A stretch of 64,000 bases of DNA, taken from Mycolicibacter arupensis (GTDB lineage Bacteria > Actinomycetota > Actinomycetes > Mycobacteriales > Mycobacteriaceae). Positions 20,501 to 28,722 of this stretch are shown one piece after another (the first letter of the stretch is position 1; every line of letters begins with the position of its first letter). The stretch is from the NCBI RefSeq assembly GCF_002086515.1, contig NZ_MVHH01000003.1:62001-126000 (forward strand), read 5' to 3'. Position numbers and translations under genes: made by a program. The notes beneath the pieces were generated by a model, which ran no database searches, had not been told where the DNA came from, and saw nothing but the letters and a program-made list of their open reading frames with translations.

Positions 20501-20803
20501 CTACGCCCAGTGCAGGACTTGGGTGACTATCACTGGCGGGAGGACGACGAGGGCGATGGTCAAGGGTGTCGCCAGACAGCCGATGAGGATGCCCAAGCCC
20601 ACTTGAGCAGTTTTGATGCCACCGGTCTGCCACATGAAGAAGCCGGTGGGTACCAGGATCGCTGTGGCGATGCCGAGCAGGTAGAGCTGCAGGATCCAAT
20701 AGGGGAATAACGCCCACGTCGCGGCTTCGACGAACGCCATGGTGGCCACTGCGGCGACAAAACCGTACGGGCTGTAGCGATCCTCGGCAGGTGGGGCGCT
20801 CAT
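20501..20803 (-). CDS. Small membrane protein
   Basis: A 100-residue protein with three clear hydrophobic helices (about residues 13-35, 38-58 and 66-95) and a short polar N-terminus. No family recognised. The ATG at 20803 overlaps the TGA of the upstream small membrane protein (TGATG), indicating translational coupling; the two probably act together. Confidence 0.6.
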   Translation of the reverse strand: MSAPPAEDRYSPYGFVAAVATMAFVEAATWALFPYWILQLYLLGIATAILVPTGFFMWQTGGIKTAQVGLGILIGCLATPLTIALVVLPPVIVTQVLHWA

Positions 20804-21147
20804 CAGGGTCGCAATACGGTCAGGAAAGCCAGGACGAAGGACAAGCCGACGGCGGCCACAGCCACTGCGGCTCCGCCGAGGGCAAAGCCGAGGCCGTGCC
20901 GGCGTGGTGATTCCGCGCACAGCAGTCTTGCGGCCAGCACGAGCGAGGCATCGGTGGTGATGGTGGTGGTGACCACGACCAAGAGGGAAATCCGGGCATC
21001 AGTGTTGATCGGAAAGCGGGCCAGTAGCCAGCCGATGCCTAACGCTGCTGCGAACACGCCTTGCACGACGAGCGGTGCCGCCCAGGTGGCGGTGCGCCAC
21101 ACCTCGGGGCTGCTGCCGCGGATGCGGCTCGCAAGTGGGACAAGCAT
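20803..21147 (-). CDS. Small membrane protein, partner of the downstream gene
   Basis: A 114-residue protein with three to four hydrophobic stretches (about residues 20-42, 50-72 and 84-111). The N-terminus is short and polar. No known family is recognised. It is translationally coupled to the next small membrane protein. The first gene of the pair begins close after the end of the 21190-21591 gene on the same strand, so all three could be on one transcript. Confidence 0.6.
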   Translation of the reverse strand: MLVPLASRIRGSSPEVWRTATWAAPLVVQGVFAAALGIGWLLARFPINTDARISLLVVVTTTITTDASLVLAARLLCAESPRRHGLGFALGGAAVAVAAVGLSFVLAFLTVLRP

Positions 21148-21189
21148 CTACCAGCTCCTCTCGGCGGTCACGCGGGGACACCGCCCGGC

Positions 21190-21591
21190 CTACCCGAGGC
21201 CGACGACACCGACGGCCTGGATGGTCGGCCGCCGGCGGTCCTGCACCGAGTACCCGCCACCCAGCGTGCGCACCGACCGCGCGCGATCCTGACTGTCGGC
21301 CACGGTGTCGGTGATCACCCGGTGGATGTCGCAGGTCTTGGCGGTCAGGAACCGCTGGAATTGGCGGGCGCCGGCGGGCGTGTTCAGAGCTGCGCGATGC
21401 TGCGCCACCGCTTGGCGGATCTCGGCTTCGATGCTGTCGAGCCGGCGACGCCCCTGCGCAGTGACCTGCGCCGCGTCGCGCAGCGTGGCCAGGAAAGCCC
21501 GATCGGTGTGCACGGACCGTTGCAGCCGCTGCGCCAGCGCGGCCTCGCGTGCGCGGGCGGCGTCGGCGTGAGCGCCGAGTTCCTCGGGCAT
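21190..21591 (-). CDS. Small helical protein, possibly DUF4226-like
   Basis: A 133-residue, Ala/Arg-rich, mostly helical protein with predicted coiled-coil character up to about residue 100. The Gly-rich C-terminal tail contains a YSVQDRRRP segment. It recalls small mycobacterial proteins of the DUF4226 group, but this is a weak impression. No signal peptide or membrane segment. Function unknown. Confidence 0.5.
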   Translation of the reverse strand: MPEELGAHADAARAREAALAQRLQRSVHTDRAFLATLRDAAQVTAQGRRRLDSIEAEIRQAVAQHRAALNTPAGARQFQRFLTAKTCDIHRVITDTVADSQDRARSVRTLGGGYSVQDRRRPTIQAVGVVGLG

Positions 21592-21652
21592 AGCCGGGAC
21601 GCTAGTTCACCGCCGGCGATCGCGGTATTCACCGTGGAAGCCCAGGGAAGCG

Positions 21653-22474
21653 TCAGTCCTTGAAATACACCAGTTGATGGGTGCTGGCCAGCAGTCGGCC
21701 GGCGCGCGACCACAGGTGGGCGCTCTGATCGAAGTAGCCGCGCGAGAACCGATTGGCGTGTGCGCTGGCCAGCAGGTAATCGCTTCCTGCAGCGTCGATC
21801 TCGCTCTGGTCGACGTGGAAATAGGTGGTCAGGGTGATGGTTCCGGCGGGCAGGAAACGCCCGCGACGCAGGAACACGCGCGGAAAGAACACGTCGGACA
21901 GGCAGGCCAATGCAGCGAAGTCCAGGGCGCGGCCCTGGGCATCACGCACCCACAAGGTGGTGGTCGACGATTCGCTGGGTTCGACGGCCCGTAGCGGAAC
22001 CGGGCCGTCGGTGAAACGCATGTCGTAGCGCTTGGCCCAGACGATCGCGTCCACAAACGCACCCGGCTCGACCTCCTCGGGTGCGGGGACGCTCGGCGGG
22101 TGGCTTTCGTCGTCGGCCCACGTGTCGCGGTGCAGACCGAACAGAGCGGTTGCGGTGGTCTTGACCTCGTCGCCCTGGCGAAGTTCCAGCACCCAGTGCT
22201 GGTTGCTGCGGTTGGTTCGGGCGGCGCGCAGGCAGATGTCGAACTCGCCGTCGGTGATCGGGGCCGCGAAGTTGACGGTCAGTGCCAGCGGATCGCCGAT
22301 CCGATCGGGATGCGATTCCACGGCGCGCAGCAGGGCGGCGGCGGTGATCCCGCCGAACGGCCCGACCATATTGGCCCAGTCCGGATCGGTGGCGCCGCGA
22401 ACGGTCCCAGCGTCGACGGTCTCGAGCCGGACGGCGCGGTCGAAGGGGTGCGAGGAGGCGGTCACAGCGGTCAC
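21653..22474 (-). CDS. Acyl-CoA thioesterase family protein (double hotdog)
   Basis: A 273-residue TesB-like thioesterase. The N-terminal hotdog carries VGPFGGITAAALLRAV (about residues 32-47) and the C-terminal hotdog ends with LASTHQLVYFKD, both typical of the double-hotdog acyl-CoA thioesterases. It would hydrolyse acyl-CoAs to free acid and CoA. The GTG at 22474 overlaps the TGA of the upstream methyltransferase by four bases, so the two are one operon. Confidence 0.82.
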   Translation of the reverse strand: MTAVTASSHPFDRAVRLETVDAGTVRGATDPDWANMVGPFGGITAAALLRAVESHPDRIGDPLALTVNFAAPITDGEFDICLRAARTNRSNQHWVLELRQGDEVKTTATALFGLHRDTWADDESHPPSVPAPEEVEPGAFVDAIVWAKRYDMRFTDGPVPLRAVEPSESSTTTLWVRDAQGRALDFAALACLSDVFFPRVFLRRGRFLPAGTITLTTYFHVDQSEIDAAGSDYLLASAHANRFSRGYFDQSAHLWSRAGRLLASTHQLVYFKD

Positions 22475-23316
22475 GCTATCGCGCTGACCACCCAGGTGTG
22501 GCCCGGGAACTTCACCACCCCGTCGACCCGCAGCCGGCGCAACTCGTCCCGCAATTCGTCGACGGCCGCGGCCCAACCCTCGGCGCCCAGCCGTTCCTCC
22601 AGTTCGGCGCGGGCCTGCTGCCCGGTGCGGTTCGCCAGGATCAGCCGGACGCGCTCCTCGACGCCGTCGCTGCCGCCGATGCCGAAGTCACACACCCCGT
22701 CGAACGCTTCGAGTGCCACGTGGCTCCAGCCGGCGTCGGTCAGCACGGCCCGTACCCGTTCGGGATCGCCGAAGGCCAGCGGGCCCGGCAGCGTGGGGTC
22801 CAGCGCCGGGGGAGGCGATTCCAGCTTTGTCGCCAAGATGTCGATGCCCGTGGTGAACATCGGATTGTCGCCGTCGCGCCAGCACACGAACGCCAGCCGG
22901 GCACCCGGTGCGGCCGCCCGGCGGATGTTGGTGAACGCGGCCACCGGGTCGTCGAAGAACATCACCCCGAACCGGGAGATGACGGTGTCGAACGCGGCCC
23001 CGCCGGCGGGCGCGCGCAGGTCCATGGTCTGGGCGTCGCCCAGACTGACCGTTGCCGCGGGCACCCGCTGGCGGGCCGCGGTGACCATGGGCGCGGAGAT
23101 GTCCACGCCGAACGCACGGGCGCCCAGGGCTGCCGAGCGTTGCAGCAACGTACCGGAGCCGCAGCCGATGTCGAGGACCCGCGCACCGGCGCCGATCTCG
23201 GCGGCGTTCATCACAGCGTCGGCAAACGGTGCCAGTACCGCCTCGAAGATCGCCGCGTTGTCGACCCAGTCGATGCCCTGGGCCGCCCAGGCGTGCTGCT
23301 GTTCCTCGTTCGCCAT
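22471..23316 (-). CDS. Class I SAM-dependent methyltransferase
   Basis: A 281-residue methyltransferase with motif I RVLDIGCGSGTLLQR at about residues 46-60, motif II AFGVDIS, and the post-motif segment ISRFGVMFFDDP common to UbiE/arsenite-type methyltransferases. The ATG at 23316 gives the family start; an upstream in-frame ATG adds 16 Cys-rich residues that look non-coding. It is coupled to the thioesterase. The substrate is unknown. Confidence 0.83.
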   Translation of the reverse strand: MANEEQQHAWAAQGIDWVDNAAIFEAVLAPFADAVMNAAEIGAGARVLDIGCGSGTLLQRSAALGARAFGVDISAPMVTAARQRVPAATVSLGDAQTMDLRAPAGGAAFDTVISRFGVMFFDDPVAAFTNIRRAAAPGARLAFVCWRDGDNPMFTTGIDILATKLESPPPALDPTLPGPLAFGDPERVRAVLTDAGWSHVALEAFDGVCDFGIGGSDGVEERVRLILANRTGQQARAELEERLGAEGWAAAVDELRDELRRLRVDGVVKFPGHTWVVSAIA

Positions 23317-23418
23317 GCCCCGAGCGTAGGGGCCGCAGGCCGGCGCGCACGTGGCGCAGCCCATGATGGTGACTTACCTCCACACCACGGCGTCAACACC
23401 ACGGCGAAGGAATGCCCG

Positions 23419-24987
23419 ATGCCCGATGCTCCGCTGCGTGACGATCACCTCGAGCTTCTGCGCCGGCGTGCGCTGACCGAGGACGCGGCCCGACCCGACG
23501 CCGTGCAGCGCCGGCACGACGCCGGTGGGCGCACCGCCCGCGAGAACATCGCCGACCTGGTCGATCCGGGCACGTTCGTGGAGTACGGGCGGTTCGCGAT
23601 CGCGGCCCAACGGGCCCGACGTGACCTGGACGACCTCATCGCCAACACCCCCGGCGACGGCCTGCTGGGCGGTACCGCGACCGTCAACGGCGAACTGTTC
23701 GGACGCGAACGCGGCGCCTGCGCGGTGTTGTCCTACGACTACACCGTGCTGGCCGGAACGCAGGGCGCGATCGGTCACTTCAAGAAGGATCGGCTCTTCG
23801 AGCTGATCGAGCGGCTGCGTCTGCCGACGGTCTTCTTCGCCGAGGGCGGCGGCGGACGGCCCGGCGACACCGACTACCCGACGGTGTCCTCGCTGGACGT
23901 GCCGGCATTCGCCTTGTGGGCGAAGCTGTCCGGTCTGGTGCCGCGCATCGCGGTGGTCAACGGCCGCTGCTTCGCCGGTAACGCCGTGATCGCCGGGGCC
24001 TCGGATCTGATCATCGCGACCGCAGGCACCTCGATCGGGATGGCGGGGCCGGCGATGATCGCCGGCGGCGGCCTGGGGCACGTCGCACCCGACGACGTGG
24101 GCCCGCTGTCGATGCAGGCCCCCAACGGTGTCGTCGACATTGTGGTGGCCGACGAAGCCGAAGCCGTCACGGTCACCAAACGGGTGCTGGGCTACTTCCA
24201 GGGCGACACCGCGCCCGGTCCCGTGCCGGACCAGAACGCGTTGCGCACCATGATCCCCGAGCGCGCCCGGCGCGCCTATCCGCTCAAGCCGATCATCGAA
24301 ACCCTGGCGGACACCGACTCGGTGACGTTCCTGCGGGAGAAGTTTGCGCCGGAGATGGTCACGGCGCTGGCGCGCATCGAGGGTCGCCCGGTCGGCATCA
24401 TCGGCAACAACACCATGGTGATGGCGGGCGCCATCACCGCGGCCGCCTCCGACAAGGCCGCGCGGTTCCTGCAGCTGTGCGACGCCTTCGGGTTGCCCAT
24501 CGTGTCGCTGGTGGACTGTCCGGGATACATGGTGGGCCCCGCGGCCGAGGCCCAAGCGCTGGTGCGGAGGGCATCTCGGCTACTGGTGGCCGGCGCCGCG
24601 CTGCGGGTGCCACTGGTGGCGGTCATCCTGCGGCGGGGCTATGGGCTGGGCGCGCAGGCCATGATGGGCGGCAGCCTGCACGAGCCGGTACTGACCGTGG
24701 CCTGGCCCGGCGCGCACCTGGGTCCGATGGGACTGGAGGGGGCCGTCCGGTTGGGTCTACGCAAGGAGCTGGAGGCCATCGCCGACGCCGACGAACGTGA
24801 GGAACGGGTACGTCAGGCCACCGCGATCGCACAGGAGAACGCCAAAGCGCTCAACGCCGCAACGCTTTTCGAGATCGATGACGTCATCGATCCCGCCGAT
24901 ACCCGGGGATTGATCGCCGCCACCCTGGCGGCGTCCGTCCGGTTCGGGCAGGACGTGCCGCCGCGCCGATTCGTCGACACCTATTAG
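23419..24987 (+). CDS. Acyl-CoA carboxylase carboxyltransferase (beta) subunit
   Basis: A 522-residue biotin-dependent carboxyltransferase. The N-terminal crotonase half contains the oxyanion segment GGGGRPGDTD (about 140-149) and RCFAGNAVIAGASDLIIA; the C-terminal half has DCPGYMVGP (about 363) and RRGYGLGAQAMMGGS (about 402-416). It transfers CO2 from carboxybiotin to an acyl-CoA. No biotin carboxylase or BCCP gene is adjacent, so it must use an alpha subunit encoded elsewhere. The ATG at 23419 follows a GAAGGA ribosome-binding site. It ends in a 4-bp convergent overlap with the next gene. Confidence 0.87.
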   Translation: MPDAPLRDDHLELLRRRALTEDAARPDAVQRRHDAGGRTARENIADLVDPGTFVEYGRFAIAAQRARRDLDDLIANTPGDGLLGGTATVNGELFGRERGACAVLSYDYTVLAGTQGAIGHFKKDRLFELIERLRLPTVFFAEGGGGRPGDTDYPTVSSLDVPAFALWAKLSGLVPRIAVVNGRCFAGNAVIAGASDLIIATAGTSIGMAGPAMIAGGGLGHVAPDDVGPLSMQAPNGVVDIVVADEAEAVTVTKRVLGYFQGDTAPGPVPDQNALRTMIPERARRAYPLKPIIETLADTDSVTFLREKFAPEMVTALARIEGRPVGIIGNNTMVMAGAITAAASDKAARFLQLCDAFGLPIVSLVDCPGYMVGPAAEAQALVRRASRLLVAGAALRVPLVAVILRRGYGLGAQAMMGGSLHEPVLTVAWPGAHLGPMGLEGAVRLGLRKELEAIADADEREERVRQATAIAQENAKALNAATLFEIDDVIDPADTRGLIAATLAASVRFGQDVPPRRFVDTY

Positions 24988-25442
24988 GGCGCCGGTGTGT
25001 GGTGTCCCCGCTCCCGGGACGGCACCCACCCGACATAGGTCAGATACAGCCCGATGAGCGCGAACACGGCGTAGAGCAGGCGGGTCCAGCCGTCGGCCCG
25101 CATCGCCATGTTCGCCGCGGACATGCCACTGTCGGGGAAAACGGTCAACGCGAGCCCCTTGAGGACGGTGATCCATCCCGTCACCGAGACGAAGATCGCC
25201 GCGGCGCCGCGCCAGTAGGGGTGCAGCGCCACCACGATCAAGCCGACCAGCAAGGTGAATGCCCCAGTGGCCCACAGTGTCAACGGGTCGGTCCCGTAAT
25301 TCTCGACGTCTTCCCACACCTGCGGTGCGCGAAATATCGCCGCTGCGGTGACGATGAAAAGGAAGGGACCCAGCACCCGGGCAAACATGCGTGTCCTGGC
25401 CGGGGCGGTGGTGGTAGGAGCGTGTTCTGAGGTGGCAATCAT
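24984..25442 (-). CDS. Four-helix small membrane protein
   Basis: A 152-residue protein with four hydrophobic segments (about residues 22-40, 56-76, 82-102 and 118-137) and a Thr/Ala-rich polar N-terminus. No family is recognised. Its 3' end overlaps that of the carboxyltransferase. It may be a monocistronic envelope protein. Confidence 0.65.
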   Translation of the reverse strand: MIATSEHAPTTTAPARTRMFARVLGPFLFIVTAAAIFRAPQVWEDVENYGTDPLTLWATGAFTLLVGLIVVALHPYWRGAAAIFVSVTGWITVLKGLALTVFPDSGMSAANMAMRADGWTRLLYAVFALIGLYLTYVGWVPSRERGHHTPAP

Positions 25443-25514
25443 CGTGCCCTCCTAGGGTTATTCCCCCAGGTTAGGAGCGTTTCCGACGTTTCGCCATCAT
25501 CCGCGCCGCCGATG

Positions 25515-26309
25515 TCAGGACGGGTCGTGGCCGGTGGTGGTGTCCAGCGTCAGGTCCCAGGCCGACAGCCACGGGGCGATGGTCTGGGCGATCGAGAACG
25601 GATGCGGGTCTTCGCACTTGGGCTCGGAGTAGTTGCCATCGGACACCGCGACATAGATGCCGACCGCCTCGGCGGTGCCGTCCTCATTCAGCCGGTACAC
25701 CGGTCCGCCGGAGTCGCCGCAGGTACCCCCGGTTTGGAAGCGGACCTTGTTGGTCTCGCTGGCCACCACCGGTCCGCACAGTGCACCGCCGCTGCGGATT
25801 CCGTAGTGGCACAGCACATCACCGACAACCACCGATTCGGCCACCCCGGTCACCGGATGGCCGTCGACCATCGACGTCACCGGGATCTTGCCGGGATCAT
25901 CCAGGGTGATCAGCCCGATGTCGTAGTCGTCCCAGTCGCTCCCGTCGTTGACGGTCTCGGTGAAGGTGCCAATGGTGCGATAGGCGAAGGCGCCGCCGTG
26001 GCGGATCTCCACCTGGCCGTGACCGCCGCCCGGATTGCAGTGCCCGGCCACCAGCAACCCCGGCCGGTGGTCGCGGTCGCGCACCAGGAAGCCGGTGGTG
26101 CAACTGGCACCGGAGTGGTCGCCGGCGGGCTCGATGTTGATGCCGATACCGGGGCCGATCGCGTGCGCCATCGGAATCGGTGCCTGGGGGTGGATCGGGT
26201 GGGCGCGGTTCACCAGGTAGAGGCCGACGAAGATCGCGGTGACCACCACGGCGGTCCCGATCCGCCACGCCGCTGTCCGCACCCTGTCCCCGCGGCTCGG
26301 TGTCGTCAC
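25515..26309 (-). CDS. Membrane-anchored or secreted trypsin-like serine protease (S1 fold), triad intact
   Basis: A 264-residue protein with an N-terminal membrane anchor or signal segment (about residues 15-33) and a chymotrypsin-fold domain. The triad is visible as His90 in AGHCN, Asp130 in DDYDIGL and Ser200 in GTCGDSGGPVY. Cys residues suitable for disulfides (Cys70/91, 167/178, 198/229 region) indicate action outside the cytoplasm. It is the intact paralogue of the substituted copy at 40161-40934. A GTG at 26309 is used as start because the sequence upstream overlaps the divergent SelO gene. Confidence 0.82.
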   Translation of the reverse strand: MTTPSRGDRVRTAAWRIGTAVVVTAIFVGLYLVNRAHPIHPQAPIPMAHAIGPGIGINIEPAGDHSGASCTTGFLVRDRDHRPGLLVAGHCNPGGGHGQVEIRHGGAFAYRTIGTFTETVNDGSDWDDYDIGLITLDDPGKIPVTSMVDGHPVTGVAESVVVGDVLCHYGIRSGGALCGPVVASETNKVRFQTGGTCGDSGGPVYRLNEDGTAEAVGIYVAVSDGNYSEPKCEDPHPFSIAQTIAPWLSAWDLTLDTTTGHDPS

Positions 26310-26351
26310 CGACGCAACGGTAGCGGCAGCGGCCTTGCGTAGGCTTGGCAG

Positions 26352-27779
26352 ATGGCGTCCCCGACTCTGACCGCCGACTTCGCTCGCCAGTTCCCCGAAC
26401 TCGCGAAGTCCTGGCAGGCCGCCACAGCACCGGAACCGAGATTGCTGGTCCTCAACGAGGAATTGGCCGGTGAACTGGGGATGGACCCGGGCTGGCTGCG
26501 CAGTCCCGAAGGACTGGCACTGTTGACCGGTGCCGCGGTTCCGGCCGGGGCGACCCCGGTGGCACAGGCCTACTCCGGCCACCAGTTCGGCAACTACGTT
26601 CCGCTGCTCGGCGACGGCCGCGCGCTGCTGCTCGGTGAACTCGACGGCGCCCGTCAACGCGATGTGCACCTCAAGGGCTCCGGGCCCACGCCATTCGCCC
26701 GGGGCGGTGACGGGCTGGCGGTGGTCGGCCCGATGCTGCGCGAATACCTCATCAGTGAAGCCATGCACGCCCTCGGGATTCCCACCACCCGTTCGCTGGC
26801 CGTGGTGGCCACCGGAGCGTTGGTGCAACGGGAGACCCCGCAACCCGGGGCGGTGCTGACCCGTATCGCCGCCAGCCACCTACGGGTGGGCAGCTTCCAG
26901 CTGGCCGCCCAGCAGGCCCATGCCACCGGTGATCTGGGGCTGTTGCGCCGGCTGGCCGACTATGCGATCGCTCGGCATTACCCCGATGCCGGCCACGCCG
27001 AGAACCCTTACCTCGCACTGTTTCAGGCGGTGATCGAAGCACAGGCGGCATTGATCGCGCAGTGGATGCTGGTCGGATTCGTGCACGGGGTGATGAACAC
27101 CGACAACATGACCATCTCCGGGGAGACCATCGACTACGGCCCGTGTGCCTTCATGGAGGCCTACGATCCGGCGACGGTGTTCAGTTCCATCGATCACGCC
27201 GGTCGCTATGCCTACGGCAATCAGCCCCGGGTCGCACAGTGGAACCTGGCCCGGTTCGCCGAGACCGTCCTGCCGCTGTTGGCCGCCACCGAGGAGCTGG
27301 CAGTGGCCGTGGCGGTGGAGACCCTCGAAGGATTCATGCCGCGCTATCACGGCCTGTGGTCGGCGGGCATGGTGGCCAAGTTCGGGCTGGCGGCCAGTGT
27401 GGAGTCCGCCGCGCTGGTCGATCAGGCGTTGGCGCTGATGACCGAGCACCAGGTGGACTACACCTCGTTCTTCCGCCGACTGGCACGGGCGGGTCGCGGA
27501 GACACCGCCGCACTGCCTGCGGTGTTCGGCGACTGGCTGCCGCGCTGGTGGGCCATGGACCCCGACGTCGACGCGATGGACCGCGTCAACCCGGTCTACA
27601 TTCCGCGTAATCACCTGGTGGAGCAGGCATTGGCGGCAGCGATGCGGGGAGACCTCACGCCGGTGGATCAGTTGCTGGGCGCGATCACCGACCCGTACCG
27701 GGAGCGCGACGGCCTGGCGGACTACGCGTCCCCGGCGCCTCCGGAATTCGGGAACTACCGGACCTTCTGCGGAACGTGA
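26352..27779 (+). CDS. selO: Protein adenylyltransferase SelO (YdiU/UPF0061 family)
   Basis: A 475-residue pseudokinase-fold AMP transferase. Family landmarks include [19 protein letters not shown] (about residues 74-92), [15 protein letters not shown] (about 107-121), RTRS-like [11 protein letters not shown] (about 141) and the metal-binding region [13 protein letters not shown] with DYGPCAFME (about 244-267). SelO AMPylates redox proteins in oxidative stress. The C-terminal YRTFCGT has Cys where selenoprotein homologues can carry Sec; no in-frame UGA is present. It is divergent from the protease gene, 42 bp apart. Confidence 0.92.
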   Translation: MASPTLTADFARQFPELAKSWQAATAPEPRLLVLNEELAGELGMDPGWLRSPEGLALLTGAAVPAGATPVAQAYSGHQFGNYVPLLGDGRALLLGELDGARQRDVHLKGSGPTPFARGGDGLAVVGPMLREYLISEAMHALGIPTTRSLAVVATGALVQRETPQPGAVLTRIAASHLRVGSFQLAAQQAHATGDLGLLRRLADYAIARHYPDAGHAENPYLALFQAVIEAQAALIAQWMLVGFVHGVMNTDNMTISGETIDYGPCAFMEAYDPATVFSSIDHAGRYAYGNQPRVAQWNLARFAETVLPLLAATEELAVAVAVETLEGFMPRYHGLWSAGMVAKFGLAASVESAALVDQALALMTEHQVDYTSFFRRLARAGRGDTAALPAVFGDWLPRWWAMDPDVDAMDRVNPVYIPRNHLVEQALAAAMRGDLTPVDQLLGAITDPYRERDGLADYASPAPPEFGNYRTFCGT

Positions 27780-27885
27780 CGGTTATTCACAGGGCCAGTG
27801 GCTGGTGACTACGCGCTTCCTGGCCAGCTGCACCAGACTTGACACGCTGCGCCGGTCTGCGCGGTATCCGCATGCACACACAAGG

Positions 27886-27914
27886 TGATATCAGGATATG
27901 AAAGTAGCTATCAT
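27886..27914 (+). promoter_or_regulatory. Promoter/operator candidate of the vapBC module
   Basis: The palindrome TGATATCA (27886-27893) is followed by a -10-like TATCAT (27909-27914) placed to start transcription at or next to the GTG at 27922. Autoregulation at such a palindrome is usual for RHH-PIN modules. Confidence 0.45.
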
Positions 27915-27921
27915 CGAGGGC

Positions 27922-28218
27922 GTGAAGCAGCTTCTCCTGCGGGTTCCCGAGGAACTGCACCGTCGGCTGATGGCCCGCGCGGCGCGCGAGGGGCGCAGCC
28001 TCAATGCGGTGGCCACCGAGATTCTCGACGCGGCGGCTGAAGCGGATTCCGGCGACCGTCGGGCTCGGGTCCGCGCGGCCGCGGCCGCCTCCGGGACTCT
28101 GAGACCGATGATCGCCCGCCCGGTGAGCGCAGCTCGCCGACAACGCGCGATCGCGTCGACCCACGGCCTGGGTGCGCAGCTCGACCGGCTGCTCGCCGAC
28201 GAACGCGAACGGCCGTGA
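27922..28218 (+). CDS. vapB: VapB/FitA-like ribbon-helix-helix antitoxin
   Basis: A 98-residue protein (GTG at 27922; an in-frame ATG at 27898 would add eight residues). The N-terminus KQLLLRVPEELHRRLMARA followed by SLNAVATEIL is the ribbon-helix-helix DNA-binding domain of FitA-type antitoxins. The C-terminal half would wrap and neutralise the PIN toxin. The GTG start is preferred because the -10-like TATCAT eight bases upstream implies a leaderless message. The stop overlaps the toxin start by four bases. VapB proteins normally repress their own promoter with the toxin. Confidence 0.82.
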   Translation: MKQLLLRVPEELHRRLMARAAREGRSLNAVATEILDAAAEADSGDRRARVRAAAAASGTLRPMIARPVSAARRQRAIASTHGLGAQLDRLLADERERP

Positions 28219-28649
28219 TCGCCTACCTGGACTCGTCCGTCCTGGCGCGCGCCTACCTGGCTGACGAGGACGGGCATCAGCAGGCCACCGCGCTGATCGC
28301 CGACCCGGAAATTGCCACCGTGACGGGTACCTGGACCCGGATCGAGGTCTCCGGCGCCCTGGTCCGCGCAGCGCGGGCGGGCCGCGCCCTGGAAAAGGGC
28401 CTTCTTGCAGCATTGGACGCCGACCTTGCCGGACCGGTCGTCGTGTTGGGCGCTCCGCAGGAGCAGGTGGAGGAAGATGCCCTGGAACTCGTGCGCCGGC
28501 ATGCACTGCGTGCGATGGACGCCTGGCACTTGGCGGTCGCCGCACTGGTAGTCCCCCCGCTGCTGGAGCCCGGAGAGCAGGGCGGTTTCGCCTCGCGAGA
28601 TGCAGCGCAGCGCCAGGTCGCCGAGCGCCTGGGTTTCATCGCGATCTGA
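28215..28649 (+). CDS. vapC: VapC PIN-domain ribonuclease toxin
   Basis: A 144-residue PIN-domain protein with the acidic cluster expected for a Mg-dependent RNase: Asp5 in AYLDSSVLARAYL, Glu in RIEVSGAL (about 43), Asp in RAMDAWHLA (about 99) and Asp in FASRDA (about 127). VapC toxins cleave tRNA or rRNA. The GTG at 28215 overlaps the antitoxin stop (GTGA), giving coupled translation. The numbering within the family is not assigned. Confidence 0.87.
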   Translation: MIAYLDSSVLARAYLADEDGHQQATALIADPEIATVTGTWTRIEVSGALVRAARAGRALEKGLLAALDADLAGPVVVLGAPQEQVEEDALELVRRHALRAMDAWHLAVAALVVPPLLEPGEQGGFASRDAAQRQVAERLGFIAI

Positions 28650-28692
28650 GGACAGACTGCACCAATGGTTTTCGCTTCCAATGCTGTTCATG

Positions 28693-28712
28693 CCGCACTG
28701 AGTCCGGTGCGG
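28693..28712. terminator. Small hairpin between vapC and the MMPL gene
   Basis: CCGCAC / GTGCGG stem with an eight-base loop, lying between the two converging stops (28649 and 28723). It could terminate either transcript; it lacks a T-tract. Confidence 0.35.
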
Positions 28713-28722
28713 ACAGCGCGGC

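Noticed and set aside
27760..27779. SelO as a selenoprotein
   Set aside because: The C-terminus has Cys and no in-frame UGA or SECIS-like structure was seen.
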